Below are positions 34,273-43,568 of a DNA stretch of 64,000 bases, in pieces (positions within the stretch are counted from its first letter, which is position 1; each line of letters begins with the position of its first letter). A program made the position numbers and the translations under genes. Source of the stretch: Bradyrhizobium sp. Ai1a-2 (GTDB lineage: Bacteria; Pseudomonadota; Alphaproteobacteria; Rhizobiales; Xanthobacteraceae); the NCBI RefSeq assembly GCF_000426245.1, contig NZ_AUEZ01000030.1, positions 33,096 to 97,095 on the forward strand, given 5' to 3'. The notes beneath the pieces were generated by a model, which made no database searches, was not told the origin of the DNA, and worked only from the letters and a program-made list of their open reading frames with translations.

Positions 34273-35370
34273 TCAGGTATTGAACCTGAAATGCATCACG
34301 TCGCCGTCGGCGACGACGTACTCCTTGCCTTCCAGGCGCAGCTTGCCGGCATCGCGGGCGCCGGCTTCGCCGCCAAGCGCGACATAGTCGTCATACGCGA
34401 TGGTCTCGGCGCGGATAAAGCCCTTCTCGAAATCGGTATGGATCACGCCGGCCGCCTGCGGCGCCTTGGTGCCGCGGTCGATGGTCCAGGCGCGCGCCTC
34501 CTTCGGGCCGACAGTGAAATAGGTGATCAGCTGCAGCAGCTCGTAGCCAGCGCGGATCAGGCGGTCCAGGCCGGCTTCCTCGAGCCCGAGCGTGTCCAGG
34601 AATTCGGCGCGCTCTTCGCGTGACAGCGTTGCGATCTCGGATTCGATCTTGGCGGAGATCACGACGGCGACCGCGCCCTCTTTCTTCGCCTGCTCGAACA
34701 CCTGTTTCGAGAAGCTGTTGCCGTCCTTCGCCGAGCTCTCCTCGACATTGCAGACATAGAGCACCGGCTTGGAACTCAGAAGCCCGAGCATGCGGAAAGC
34801 GCGCTCCTCTTCCGGCTTGCGCTCGAGCGCACGCGCGGGCCGTCCCTCACGCAACAGCACCAGCGCGCGGTTGACGAGATCGAGCTGTTCCTTAGCGTCC
34901 TTGTCGTTGCCCTTGGCCTTCTTGGTGAGGTTGTCGACGCGCTTCTCGAGGCTGTCGAGATCGGCGAGCATCAATTCGGTTTCGATGGTCTCGATGTCCG
35001 CCAGCGGAGCGATCTTGCCCTCGACATGGGTGATGTCGGAATCCTCGAAGCAGCGCACCACATGCGCGATCGCATCGACTTCACGGATATTGGCGAGGAA
35101 CTGGTTGCCGAGCCCTTCCCCCTTGGAGGCGCCGCGGACCAGTCCGGCAATGTCGACGAAGGTGAGCCGCGTCGGAATGATCTGCGCCGACTTTGCGACA
35201 GCCGCGAGCTTGTCGAGCCGCGGATCAGGAACGGCGACCTCGCCGACATTCGGCTCGATGGTGCAGAACGGATAGTTGGCCGCTTGCGCGGCGGCCGTCT
35301 CCGTCAGCGCATTGAACAGCGTCGACTTGCCGACATTGGGCAACCCGACGATCCCGCATTTGAATCCCAT
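34273..35370 (-). CDS. ychF: Redox-regulated ATPase/GTP-binding protein YchF
   Basis: A 365-residue Obg-family P-loop protein: GLPNVGKSTLFNALT (8-22), ANYPFCTIEPNVG, DIAGLVRGASKGEGLGNQF (about 72-90), and VCNVEES in place of the classic NKxD, the change that gives YchF/Ola1 its ATP preference. A TGS domain ends the protein (about 285-365). It binds ribosomes and responds to oxidative stress in E. coli. It follows rplY and pth on the same strand, the usual order. Confidence 0.97.
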   Translation of the reverse strand: MGFKCGIVGLPNVGKSTLFNALTETAAAQAANYPFCTIEPNVGEVAVPDPRLDKLAAVAKSAQIIPTRLTFVDIAGLVRGASKGEGLGNQFLANIREVDAIAHVVRCFEDSDITHVEGKIAPLADIETIETELMLADLDSLEKRVDNLTKKAKGNDKDAKEQLDLVNRALVLLREGRPARALERKPEEERAFRMLGLLSSKPVLYVCNVEESSAKDGNSFSKQVFEQAKKEGAVAVVISAKIESEIATLSREERAEFLDTLGLEEAGLDRLIRAGYELLQLITYFTVGPKEARAWTIDRGTKAPQAAGVIHTDFEKGFIRAETIAYDDYVALGGEAGARDAGKLRLEGKEYVVADGDVMHFRFNT

Positions 35371-35439
35371 CGTACTTTCCGATCTCCCGCGCGAATGTGC
35401 AGCGGCTGAATTGACCGAGGTCGCCCTCGATGACGAGCG

Positions 35440-36045
35440 TTACTTTTCGCCCTCTTCCTTGCTGTCGAAGAAACCCTTCGCCTGCATCGTCAGATGCACC
35501 TTGTTCTGGAACGACGAGTCCTGTCCCGCTGCCAGCAGGCCGGCATTGTCGGCGACCGCCTCGCAGAGCGCCTCGACCCACGGCCGGTCGCTCTTGGCAA
35601 AATCCGACAGCACGTGACTGTGCACGAGCTCCTTGATCCCGGGATGACCGATCCCGAGCCGGACACGGCGATAGTCGTTGCCGATATGCGCGGAGATGGA
35701 GCGCAAGCCGTTATGCCCGGCGATACCGCCGCCGACTTTGACGCGCACCTTTGCCGCCGGCAGCTCGAGCTCGTCCTGGAACACGGTGACGTCGCCGGCT
35801 GAAAGCTTGAAGAAATTCTGCGCTTCCTGCACGGCGCGCCCTGACTCGTTCATGTAGGTGGTCGGCTTCAGCAGCACCACCTTGTCACGGCCGAGCAGGC
35901 CTTCGGATGTCTCGCCCTGAAAGCGGCGGCGCCATGGTGCGAAACCATGACGCCGCGCAATCTCATCGACGGCCATGAACCCGATGTTGTGCCGGTTATT
36001 CGCGTATTTCGCGCCGGGATTACCGAGGCCAACAAAGAGTCGCAT
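35440..36045 (-). CDS. pth: Peptidyl-tRNA hydrolase
   Basis: A 201-residue bacterial Pth: VGLGNPGAKYANNRHNIGF (5-23) with catalytic His20, the substrate-binding Asn in PTTYMNESG (about 66), and GGIAGHNGLRSI (about 108-119). It recycles tRNA from peptidyl-tRNA lost by stalled ribosomes. The C-terminus is followed by the ychF gene 70 nt away; upstream rplY lies 27 nt away on the same strand, so rplY-pth-ychF is probably one operon. Confidence 0.97.
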   Translation of the reverse strand: MRLFVGLGNPGAKYANNRHNIGFMAVDEIARRHGFAPWRRRFQGETSEGLLGRDKVVLLKPTTYMNESGRAVQEAQNFFKLSAGDVTVFQDELELPAAKVRVKVGGGIAGHNGLRSISAHIGNDYRRVRLGIGHPGIKELVHSHVLSDFAKSDRPWVEALCEAVADNAGLLAAGQDSSFQNKVHLTMQAKGFFDSKEEGEK

Positions 36046-36072
36046 GACGCGGCATCCCGCGCTAGCGCGCTA

Positions 36073-36789
36073 TCACTTCTTCTTGTCGCCACCGGCCGGT
36101 GCCTTGGCAGCACCCGCCGCTGGAGCCGCAGCACCCGCTGCCGGAGCAGCCGCACCTGCAGCCGGAGCCGCAGCGCCCGCCGCCGGGGCCGCACCTGCCG
36201 CTGCCGCCTTCTGCTCTTCGGCGTAGCCGGACGGCGGCACGATGGTGACCAGCGTGGCGTCCTCGCGCGACAGCGCCTTCACACCCTTTGGCAGCTTGAT
36301 GTCGGACAGATGCAGCGAGTAGCTGATTTCCAGCGCACCGACATCGGCATCAATGTACTGCGGAATGTTCTCGACCGAGCATTCGAGATCGATCGTGTGG
36401 GTGACGATGTTGACGGTTCCGCCGCGCTTCACGCCGGGCGCCGTTTCCGCATTGATGACGTGCAGCGGAACACTGACGCGGATGGTGGCGCCTTCGCCGA
36501 GCCGCATGAAGTCGACATGAAGCGGGAAGTCCTTCACCGGGTCGAGGTGATAGTCGCGCGGAATCACGCGGTGCTTCTTGCCGTCGAGATCGATGTCGAA
36601 CAGCGTCGTCAGGAACCGGCCTGCGAGGATGCGCTGGCGCAGCTCGCGGTCGTCGACCGAGATGGTCAGCGGGGGCTTGTTGTCACCATAGATCACTCCG
36701 GGAACTTTCCCGGCGCGACGCTCAGCCCGGGCGGCCCCCTTGCCGCTCTTCGGACGTGCGGTCGCCTTCAATTCCTTGACGGTCGCCAT
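36073..36789 (-). CDS. rplY: Ribosomal protein bL25, Ctc type with Ala/Pro tail
   Basis: A 238-residue bL25/general stress protein Ctc: RNA-binding N-terminal barrel (KELKATARPKSGKGAARAER, about 4-23), then the TL5-type C-terminal domain up to about residue 187. The last 45 residues consist of repeats of AAPAAGA and end in GGDKKK, a flexible tail with near-identical DNA repeats. It binds 5S rRNA in the 50S subunit. First gene of rplY-pth-ychF; the 160 bp upstream contain a family B palindrome further out. Confidence 0.96.
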   Translation of the reverse strand: MATVKELKATARPKSGKGAARAERRAGKVPGVIYGDNKPPLTISVDDRELRQRILAGRFLTTLFDIDLDGKKHRVIPRDYHLDPVKDFPLHVDFMRLGEGATIRVSVPLHVINAETAPGVKRGGTVNIVTHTIDLECSVENIPQYIDADVGALEISYSLHLSDIKLPKGVKALSREDATLVTIVPPSGYAEEQKAAAAGAAPAAGAAAPAAGAAAPAAGAAAPAAGAAKAPAGGDKKK

Positions 36790-36948
36790 CAGTCTAAGTC
36801 CTTGTTTTCCAAAAAGTTAAAGGCCGCATCGCGGCCCGTTTCGCGTGCCGCAGCAAGCCTCCAGGGGTGCGGGGGCTGCGGACGTGGCGGGCTTTTAGCC
36901 CCAAAGGGCCGAAATGACAAGGAAAATGCCCGGGCTTACGGACGACCC

Positions 36949-37034
36949 GTAGCCCGGGTGAAGCGCAGCGAAACCCGGGGTCATCGAGCCCGCAGTGAGT
37001 TTTCCCGGGTTGCGCTGCGCTCCACCCGGGCTAC
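36949..37034. repeat. Intergenic palindrome, family B (copy 2)
   Basis: GTAGCCCGGGTGAAGCGCAG and CTGCGCTCCACCCGGGCTAC arms with CGAAACCCGGG and CCCGGGTTGCG inside, between ubiK and rplY. Confidence 0.9.
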
Positions 37035-37040
37035 GGAAGA

Positions 37041-37295
37041 TCAAGTCCCTCCGAGTTTGGCCTCCAGCGCCGCGATCCGCACCTTGAGCGCCTCGTTTTC
37101 CTCGCGCGCCAGGCGCGCCATGTCCTTCACCGCCTCGAACTCCTCGCGCCGGACGACATCGAGGTCGCGCAGGACGCGTTCGGCCTGGTTGCGCATGACC
37201 GAGTCAACTTCGCGCTTGACGCCTTGGGCGGCGCCGGCGGCGTCGTTCATCAGGCGGCCGATCTCGTCAAAAAACCGGTTCGTGGTCTGGGTCAT
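37041..37295 (-). CDS. ubiK: UbiK-type accessory factor (BMFP domain)
   Basis: An 84-residue protein with an amphipathic start (RFFDEIGRLMNDAAGAAQG) and a trimeric coiled-coil tail (about 48-80, EEFEAVKDMARLAREENEAL), the BMFP/UbiK layout. UbiK assists assembly of the ubiquinone biosynthesis complex in the cytoplasm. The gene ends 6 nt from a family B palindrome and is divergent from the lgt cluster. Confidence 0.9.
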   Translation of the reverse strand: MTQTTNRFFDEIGRLMNDAAGAAQGVKREVDSVMRNQAERVLRDLDVVRREEFEAVKDMARLAREENEALKVRIAALEAKLGGT

Positions 37296-37457
37296 CTAGC
37301 TCTCCGCACTCCCTTGGCGATCAAGACAATGGCTATCAAAAGCGCGTGGTTCAAGGCCGCAAATGACCCATGATGCCGCTCGCCTTGTCATGCTCCGGTT
37401 TCCTTGCAATCGTATTCAGCGCCCAAGGACAAAGAATCGCAAACCAAAGAAACGCCC

Positions 37458-38192
37458 ATGATAGACCAGCAGATCGATATCCCGACCAAAGACGGCAAGA
37501 CCACCACTTTCATCACCCATCCCGAACGCGGCGGCCCGTTCCCCGTGATCATCTTCTACATGGATGCGCCGGCAATCCGCGAAGAGTTGCGCGACATGGC
37601 GCGCCGGCTCGGTACGTCCGGTTACTATGTGATGCTGCCGAACCTCTACTACCGCGCCGGCGCCATGGAGCTCGGGCCGATCAATCCCGATCCGGAATCG
37701 CCCGAGCGCAAACGCATGTTCGAATTGATGAACTCGATCAACATCCCGATGGTGATGGAGGACACCAAGGCCCTGCTCAGCTATGCCGAGGGCGAGGCCG
37801 CCGCGAATACGCGCATCGTCGGCACCGTCGGCTATTGCATGAGCGGGCGCTATGCGATCAACGCGGCGACGCATTTTCCCGATCGCGTGAAGGCCGCCGC
37901 CTCGGTCTACGGCACGCATCTGGCGACCGACCAGCCCGACAGCCCGCATCTGGCAGCCGAGAAGACCAAGGCCGAGCTCTATTTCGCCTGCGCCGAGACC
38001 GACATCTACGCGCCGGTCGAGATCATCGAAAAGGTGCAGGCCGGCATGAAGGGATCGAACAACGAGGTCGAGATCTATCCCGCCACCCATCACGGTTTCG
38101 CCTTCCCGAAGCGCCCGGTCTATCACCGCGATGCCGCCGAGCGGCACTGGGAGCGTCTGCTGGCGCTCTACCGCCGCAATCTTTCTGCATAG
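37458..38192 (+). CDS. Dienelactone hydrolase family protein
   Basis: A 244-residue alpha/beta hydrolase. The nucleophile is a cysteine in VGYCMSGRYA (about 124-133), as in true dienelactone hydrolases; the Asp lies in CAETDIYAP (about 178) and the His in ATHHGFAFP (about 212). Hydrolyses dienelactones or other small esters; the substrate here is unknown. An upstream TTG at 37404 would lengthen the N-terminus by 18 residues. It precedes lgt by 17 nt. Confidence 0.9.
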   Translation: MIDQQIDIPTKDGKTTTFITHPERGGPFPVIIFYMDAPAIREELRDMARRLGTSGYYVMLPNLYYRAGAMELGPINPDPESPERKRMFELMNSINIPMVMEDTKALLSYAEGEAAANTRIVGTVGYCMSGRYAINAATHFPDRVKAAASVYGTHLATDQPDSPHLAAEKTKAELYFACAETDIYAPVEIIEKVQAGMKGSNNEVEIYPATHHGFAFPKRPVYHRDAAERHWERLLALYRRNLSA

Positions 38193-38209
38193 CCATAGCC
38201 CGAGGCGCG

Positions 38210-39052
38210 ATGCCCTTCCTCTTGATCGATTTCCCCGTGTTCAATCCGATCGCAATCTCGATCGGGCCGATCGCGATCCGCTGGTACGCACTCGCTTACA
38301 TCTGCGGCATCGTGATCGGCTGGATCTACGCGCGGCAAATGATCAAGAACGAAAAATTGTGGGGCGGGCCCGCGCCGATCACGCTGACCCAGATGGACGA
38401 CTTCATCCTCTGGGTCACGCTCGGCATCATCGTCGGCGGCCGCACCGGCTATGTGCTGTTCTACAACCTGCCGTTCTTCATTCAGCACCCCGCCGAGATC
38501 TTCGAGCTGTGGAAGGGCGGCATGTCGTTCCATGGCGGTTTTCTCGGTTGCGTCGTCGCAGTGATGTGGTTTGCGCGCCGAAATCACGTCCCGACCCTGT
38601 CGCTCGGCGACATGACCACCGCGGTGGCGCCGATCGGCCTGTTCCTCGGCCGGCTCGCCAACTTCATCAACAGCGAATTGTGGGGCCGGCCCGCGGATCC
38701 GAGCCTGCCCTGGGCGATGGTGTTTCCCAACGGCGGACCGCTGCCGCGGCATCCGAGCCAGCTTTATGAAGCCGGGCTCGAGGGCATCCTCCTGTTCACG
38801 ATACTGGCGGTGATGATCCGGATGGGTGCATTGAAGCGGCCCGGCCTCGTGCTCGGCAGCTTCATTTTGATCTACGGCATCGCCCGCATCATCGGCGAAC
38901 ACTTCCGCGAGCCCGACCCGCAGCTCGGATTCCTGTGGGGCGGGCCAACCATGGGAATGCTGTTGTCAGTGCCGATGGTCATTGTCGGCATTATCATGGT
39001 TGTGATGGCTTGGCGCCGCAGGGCGCCACAGCCGGTACCGAATTCGATTTAA
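38210..39052 (+). CDS. lgt: Prolipoprotein diacylglyceryl transferase
   Basis: A 280-residue integral membrane enzyme with about seven helices. The family signature reads GRLANFINSELWG (about 147-159), with the catalytic-type Arg/His region in GGMSFHGGFLG (about 104-114) and HPSQLYEAGLEG (about 184-195). It attaches diacylglycerol from phosphatidylglycerol to the lipobox cysteine of prolipoproteins. ATG 38210 behind CGAGG. The next gene starts 8 nt after its stop, so lgt and the MidA-like methyltransferase are one operon. Confidence 0.97.
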   Translation: MPFLLIDFPVFNPIAISIGPIAIRWYALAYICGIVIGWIYARQMIKNEKLWGGPAPITLTQMDDFILWVTLGIIVGGRTGYVLFYNLPFFIQHPAEIFELWKGGMSFHGGFLGCVVAVMWFARRNHVPTLSLGDMTTAVAPIGLFLGRLANFINSELWGRPADPSLPWAMVFPNGGPLPRHPSQLYEAGLEGILLFTILAVMIRMGALKRPGLVLGSFILIYGIARIIGEHFREPDPQLGFLWGGPTMGMLLSVPMVIVGIIMVVMAWRRRAPQPVPNSI

Positions 39053-39060
39053 GGCTGGAT

Positions 39061-40182
39061 GTGACCGAAGTTTCGCCGCTGCTGTCCGAGATCAAGAAGC
39101 TGATCAAATCATCCGGCCCGATGCCGGTCTGGCGTTACATGGAATTGTGCCTGATGCATCCGGAGCACGGCTATTACGTGTCGCGCGACCCGCTGGGCCG
39201 CGAGGGCGATTTCACCACTGCCCCCGAGGTCAGCCAGATGTTCGGCGAGCTCCTGGGCCTGTGGTCAGCATCGATCTGGCGCGCGATCGGTTCACCGTCA
39301 GTGTTGCGGCTGGTCGAGATCGGCCCCGGCCGCGGTACCATGATGGCGGACGCGTTGCGGGCGCTCCGGGTGCTACCGCCGCTCTATCAGGCGCTCAGCG
39401 TCCATCTGGTCGAGATCAATCCGGTGCTGCGCGAGAAGCAGCGCGCGACCTTGGGCGGGGTCCGCGACATCACCTGGCATGAGAGCATCGACGACGTGCC
39501 TGACGGCCCGGCGGTGATCCTCGCCAATGAATATTTCGACGTGCTGCCGATCCACCAGGTCGTGAGGCACGAGAACGGCTGGCACGAACGCGTGATCCAG
39601 CTCGACAGCAACGGCAAGCTCGCATTCGGCACCGCGCCCGAGCCGATGCCGCGCTTTGACCTGCTGCTGCCGCCGCTGGTGCGCGCGGCTCCTTTGGGCG
39701 CGGTGTTCGAATGGCGGCCCGACACCGAGATCATGAAGCTCGCCCGCCGCGTACGCGACCAGGACGGCGCCGCGTTGATCATCGATTACGGCCACATGCG
39801 CAGCGACGCCGGCGACACCTTCCAGGCCATCGCCCGCCACAGCTTTTCCGATCCGCTGAAGAACCCGGGCCAGGCCGATGTCACCGCCCATGTCGATTTC
39901 CAGGCGCTGGCACGCGCCGCCGAAGATGTCGGCGCACGCGTCCACGGCCCGGTGACGCAGGGCGAATTCTTGAAGCGCCTCGGCATCGAGGCGCGCGCCG
40001 CGGGATTGATGGCAAAGGCCACGCCCCAAATCGCGGACGAGATCGCCGGCGCGCTGAAACGATTGACCGACGGCGGCCGCGGCGGCATGGGCTCGATGTT
40101 CAAGGCAATGGCGATCTCCGACCAGGAGCTCACCTCGATCGCGGGCCTGAGCGATTACCCACAGGACGCGCACCGTTCATGA
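39061..40182 (+). CDS. SAM-dependent methyltransferase, MidA/NDUFAF7 family
   Basis: A 373-residue protein. Class I methyltransferase motif I is RLVEIGPGRGTMMADAL (about 81-97); other conserved points are HGYYVSRDPLGREGDFTTAPE (about 36-56) and ILANEYFDVLPIHQ. In mitochondria the orthologue NDUFAF7 dimethylates an arginine of NDUFS2 and is needed for complex I. Start is GTG 39061 after AAGG; frame is open upstream into lgt. Its stop overlaps pgeF by 4 nt (ATGA). Confidence 0.92.
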   Translation: MTEVSPLLSEIKKLIKSSGPMPVWRYMELCLMHPEHGYYVSRDPLGREGDFTTAPEVSQMFGELLGLWSASIWRAIGSPSVLRLVEIGPGRGTMMADALRALRVLPPLYQALSVHLVEINPVLREKQRATLGGVRDITWHESIDDVPDGPAVILANEYFDVLPIHQVVRHENGWHERVIQLDSNGKLAFGTAPEPMPRFDLLLPPLVRAAPLGAVFEWRPDTEIMKLARRVRDQDGAALIIDYGHMRSDAGDTFQAIARHSFSDPLKNPGQADVTAHVDFQALARAAEDVGARVHGPVTQGEFLKRLGIEARAAGLMAKATPQIADEIAGALKRLTDGGRGGMGSMFKAMAISDQELTSIAGLSDYPQDAHRS

Positions 40183-40946
40183 CCCTGGCATCCCCACTGC
40201 TCTCAGCCATCCCCGGCCTGCGCCACGCCTTTTTCTCGCGCGAAGGCGGCGTGTCCGAGGGCATCTATGCCGGCCTCAATGGCGGCATCGGCTCGAATGA
40301 CGATGCCGCCAACGTCGCCGAAAACCGCCGGCGCATGGCGGCGCACATCGGGGTCGGGCCCGACCGCCTGCTCACGCTCTATCAGGTGCATTCGCCCGAT
40401 GTCGTGGTCGCCGACACGCCGTGGGCGAGCGATGCGCGGCCGAAAGCCGACGCCATCGTCACCCGCACCGAGAACCTTGCGATCGGCATCACTGCGGCTG
40501 ATTGCGGCCCGATCCTGTTCGTCGATCCCAATGCCCGCGTGATCGGCGCGGCACATGCCGGCTGGAAGGGCGCGCTGACCGGCGTATTGGAATCGACCGT
40601 CGAGGCGATGGAGAAGCTCGGCGCCGACCGCAGCGGCATCGTCGCCGCGATCGGACCCTTGATCCGCCAGCACTCCTATGAAGTGGGCCCCGAATTCCTC
40701 GCGCGTTTTCTGGAGGCCGATGCGGACAACGCCCTCTTCTTCCTGCCCGGCGAACGCGAAGGGCACGCGATGTTCGACCTCGGCGGCTACATCCGGATGC
40801 GGCTGGAAAACGCCGGTATCCTGATGATCGACGACATCGGGATCGACACCTATTCTGACGAACGCTTCTTTAGCTACCGGCGCTCGGTGCATCGGAAAGA
40901 AGGCGATTATGGCCGCCACGTTCACGCCATCGCCCTGGAAAAATGA
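40179..40946 (+). CDS. pgeF: Peptidoglycan editing factor PgeF (multicopper polyphenol oxidase fold)
   Basis: A 255-residue YfiH/PgeF (DUF152) protein: FFSREGGVSEGIYAGLNGG (about 18-36), YQVHSPDVVV, ITAADCGPILF (about 106-116) and AAHAGWKGALTG (about 126-137), covering the zinc-binding His/Cys residues. It removes wrongly incorporated L-Ser from UDP-MurNAc precursors in E. coli. Overlap with the MidA-like gene places it in the lgt operon, a common order in Alphaproteobacteria. Confidence 0.94.
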   Translation: MTLASPLLSAIPGLRHAFFSREGGVSEGIYAGLNGGIGSNDDAANVAENRRRMAAHIGVGPDRLLTLYQVHSPDVVVADTPWASDARPKADAIVTRTENLAIGITAADCGPILFVDPNARVIGAAHAGWKGALTGVLESTVEAMEKLGADRSGIVAAIGPLIRQHSYEVGPEFLARFLEADADNALFFLPGEREGHAMFDLGGYIRMRLENAGILMIDDIGIDTYSDERFFSYRRSVHRKEGDYGRHVHAIALEK

Positions 40947-41069
40947 CCGCGGCCGGTGGAAGTGCTTAAACTTCAACGAAAATTTCGATCAACGCCAGGA
41001 ATTCGGTCGAACAGGGCTGTGGCCTCGCCGCCCTAGACCTTAACGTGTTTTAACGATATCCCGGAGGTG

Positions 41070-41669
41070 ATGGTCACCCTTTCCCGAATTGCGCGCGCCG
41101 CAATGGCCGCTGTGTTGCTGATTGCTGCCTGCGCGCTCGGCGGCTGCGCCAACGGCGGCGCGGCGAGCAATGCCTATGCAATGGCCGGGAGCGGCGGCAA
41201 CGGTGCGACGGTCGCGTTCGAATCGATCGACGGTCCGCCGCCGCAGGTGTTCGATCGCATGGTAGGCGTGCTCAGCAGTGAATCGAAGCTCCGCGACCTT
41301 GCGATCGTCTCGCGCGAAAGCGCAGCCGCCTACCGCGTGCGTAGCTATCTCTCCGCGCAGGTCGTGCGCGGCAAGACCGTCATCGCCTGGGTCTGGGACG
41401 TTTATGACGCCAACCAGGAGCGCGCGCTGCGACTCTCCGGCGAAGAACCGGCCGGCAAGACCGGCCGCGACGCCTGGGCTGCCGCCGACGACCTCGTCCT
41501 GCGCAAGATCGCGCAAGCGGGCCTGAGCGGCCTGACCAGCATGATCAATGGCGGCCCGAGCGATGCGCCGCCCCCGGCCTCGGCGCCCAGCCGGCAGGGA
41601 CCTGCGGTCGCGAGCGCTCCCGAACCGGAAGAATCCGGGGTGGTCGCGCTCGGGTACAGCGCTAACTAA
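41070..41669 (+). CDS. Lipoprotein of unknown function
   Basis: A 199-residue protein with a lipoprotein signal: Arg-containing start, hydrophobic stretch (AAMAAVLLIAACALGG) and lipobox LGGC (about residue 25). A mature domain with FESIDGPPPQVFDRMVGVLSSESKLRDLAIVSR and YRVRSYLSAQVVRGKTVIAWVWDVYD, then a Pro/Ala/Ser tail. ATG 41070 follows CCGGAGGTG. No family name recognised; the fold seems conserved in Bradyrhizobium. It lies between pgeF and prs in the same direction and would be a substrate of the nearby lgt. Confidence 0.8.
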   Translation: MVTLSRIARAAMAAVLLIAACALGGCANGGAASNAYAMAGSGGNGATVAFESIDGPPPQVFDRMVGVLSSESKLRDLAIVSRESAAAYRVRSYLSAQVVRGKTVIAWVWDVYDANQERALRLSGEEPAGKTGRDAWAAADDLVLRKIAQAGLSGLTSMINGGPSDAPPPASAPSRQGPAVASAPEPEESGVVALGYSAN

Positions 41670-41836
41670 ACGTCCGGGATCGTCAAAAACCTGTCATTTT
41701 TTCGCCGGGATAACGGGTGTGACGGGTTGCCGCTGCCCCCCTCGCCTGATATCTCGTCGCCCATCGAAACCCGCCGGTTCTGTAGGTACTTGAGATGTTG
41801 GACATGGTATCGAGCAAACCCCGGGGAGAAGCGTCC

Positions 41837-42790
41837 ATGTCGGCCAAGAACGGCGCGATCAAGCTGGTAGCTGGCAATTCCAATCCCGTGCTGGCGCAAC
41901 AGATCGCCGAAGGGCTCGGGATGTCCTTGACCAAGGCGGTGGTCCGGCGCTTCGCCGATATGGAGATCTTCGTCGAGATCCAGGAAAACGTCCGCGGCTC
42001 CGATGTCTTCATCCTGCAGTCGACCTCGTTTCCGGCCAACGACCACCTGATGGAACTCCTGATCATCACCGACGCGCTGCGCCGGGCTTCAGCCCGCCGC
42101 ATCACGGCGGTCGTGCCCTATTTCGGCTATGCGCGACAGGATCGTAAATCGGGCTCGCGTACCCCGATCTCGGCGAAACTGGTCGCCAACCTGATCACCC
42201 ATGCCGGCGCCGACAGGGTGATGACGCTCGACCTGCATGCCGGCCAGATCCAGGGCTTCTTTGATATTCCGACCGACAATCTCTACGCTTCGCCGGTGAT
42301 GGTGCGCGACATCCGCGAGCGCTTTGCGCTGAGCAATGTGATGGTGGTGTCGCCCGACGTCGGCGGCGTGGTCCGCGCGCGCGGCCTCGCAAAGCGCATC
42401 AACACGCCGCTGGCCATCATCGACAAGCGTCGTGAGCGGCCGGGCGAGTCCGAAGTGATGAACGTGATCGGCGACGTCGCCGGCTACACCTGCATCCTCA
42501 TCGACGACATCGTGGATTCCGGCGGCACGCTGGTGAACGCGGCCGACGCCCTGATCGCCAACGGCGCCAAGGAAGTGTTCGCCTATATCACCCATGGCGT
42601 CTTGTCCGGCGGCGCCGCGGCCCGCATCGCCTCGTCCAAGCTGAAAGAGCTCGTCATCACCGACTCGATCCTGCCGACCGAGGCGGTGAAGAATTCCGCC
42701 AACATTCGCACCCTCTCGATCGCCGGCCTGATCTCCGAGGCGATCGCCCGCACCGCTGCGGAAGAGTCGGTGTCGAGCCTGTTCGACTGA
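41837..42790 (+). CDS. prs: Ribose-phosphate pyrophosphokinase
   Basis: A 317-residue class I PRPP synthetase: FADMEIFVEIQENVRGSDV (about 41-59), pyrophosphate/Mg site DLHAGQIQGFFDIPTDNL (about 132-149), and the PRPP loop LIDDIVDSGGTL (about 219-230). Makes PRPP for purine, pyrimidine, His, Trp and NAD synthesis. ATG 41837 behind GGGGAGAAG. A frame upstream to 41795 is unlikely. A family C palindrome follows 14 nt after the stop and may protect or end the message. Confidence 0.98.
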   Translation: MSAKNGAIKLVAGNSNPVLAQQIAEGLGMSLTKAVVRRFADMEIFVEIQENVRGSDVFILQSTSFPANDHLMELLIITDALRRASARRITAVVPYFGYARQDRKSGSRTPISAKLVANLITHAGADRVMTLDLHAGQIQGFFDIPTDNLYASPVMVRDIRERFALSNVMVVSPDVGGVVRARGLAKRINTPLAIIDKRRERPGESEVMNVIGDVAGYTCILIDDIVDSGGTLVNAADALIANGAKEVFAYITHGVLSGGAAARIASSKLKELVITDSILPTEAVKNSANIRTLSIAGLISEAIARTAAEESVSSLFD

Positions 42791-42803
42791 AATTCCTGAT
42801 TTT

Positions 42804-42888
42804 GTAGGGTGGGCAAAGGCGCTCGCGCCGTGCCCACCATCGACATTCCGCTCGTAATGGTGGGCACGCTTCGCTTTGCCCACCCTAC
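42804..42888. repeat. Intergenic palindrome, family C (copy 1)
   Basis: GTAGGGTGGGCAAAGGCGCT and GCTTTGCCCACCCTAC arms with GTGCCCACCAT and ATGGTGGGCAC inside; second copy at 45660. Between convergent prs and ribH. Confidence 0.9.
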
Positions 42889-42903
42889 GATTCCACAATC
42901 AAC

Positions 42904-43491
42904 CTACCCCACGATCCCCGCGGCAACCTGGCCACGCAGGCGTTCGAGGCTGTGCAGTGTGCTGGCACAGGCCTCCGCGACCTCGACGCCCTTGATGGCG
43001 AAATGCTTGCGGAAGAAATCGTAATGCACCTCGGTCTCGTGGAACTGCTGCGGCGTCAGCACGGCCGAGAACACCGGCACCTCCGTGCGCAACTGCACGT
43101 CCATCAGCGCCTTGATCACGGTGTCGGCGACGAATTCGTGGCGGTAGATCCCGCCGTCGACGACGAGACCAGCGGCAACGATCGCCGTGTAGCGGCGCGT
43201 CTTGGCGAGGATCTGCGCGTGCAGCGGGATCTCGAACGAGCCCGGCACCTCGAACACGTCGATATTCGTGACGTGGCGCGCCTCCATCTCGGCGAGGAAG
43301 GCGATGCGGCATTCCTCCACCACGTCGCGGTGCCAGGACGATTGCACGAACGCAACGCGCTGAGGCTTGGCGAAACGCGGATGCGTGGGCGCCGGCGGCG
43401 GCTCGGGAGTCGCCGGAGTGGTAGCCGCGGGCGATTGGACTTCTTCGGCTTCGGGAGTTTGAACTTCGGCTTCTTGCAACATCTGATTCAT
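42904..43491 (-). CDS. ribH2: Lumazine synthase, RibH2 type
   Basis: A 195-residue 6,7-dimethyl-8-ribityllumazine synthase. The core (about 42-185) follows the type II pattern of Brucella and Mesorhizobium RibH2: FVQSSWHRDVVEE (about 48-60), VPGSFEIPLHAQILA, and GGIYRHEFVADTVI with the catalytic-type His, then LTPQQFHE. It condenses 5-amino-6-ribitylaminouracil with a butanone phosphate. About 40 Pro/Ala/Glu-rich residues precede the core. It stands apart from any rib operon and sits behind an FMN riboswitch. AGAGGAAA precedes the ATG. Confidence 0.92.
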   Translation of the reverse strand: MNQMLQEAEVQTPEAEEVQSPAATTPATPEPPPAPTHPRFAKPQRVAFVQSSWHRDVVEECRIAFLAEMEARHVTNIDVFEVPGSFEIPLHAQILAKTRRYTAIVAAGLVVDGGIYRHEFVADTVIKALMDVQLRTEVPVFSAVLTPQQFHETEVHYDFFRKHFAIKGVEVAEACASTLHSLERLRGQVAAGIVG

Positions 43492-43568
43492 GGCTTTCCT
43501 CTTTCAGGACCAGAATCAGGGCATACGGAAAACGACTGTAGCCACGCGCGATGGCGAGGCTGCCGCAA

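Noticed and set aside
38935..39060. Upstream extension of the MidA-like gene into lgt
   Set aside because: Would overlap lgt by 40 codons with no conservation; GTG 39061 with AAGG before it fits better.
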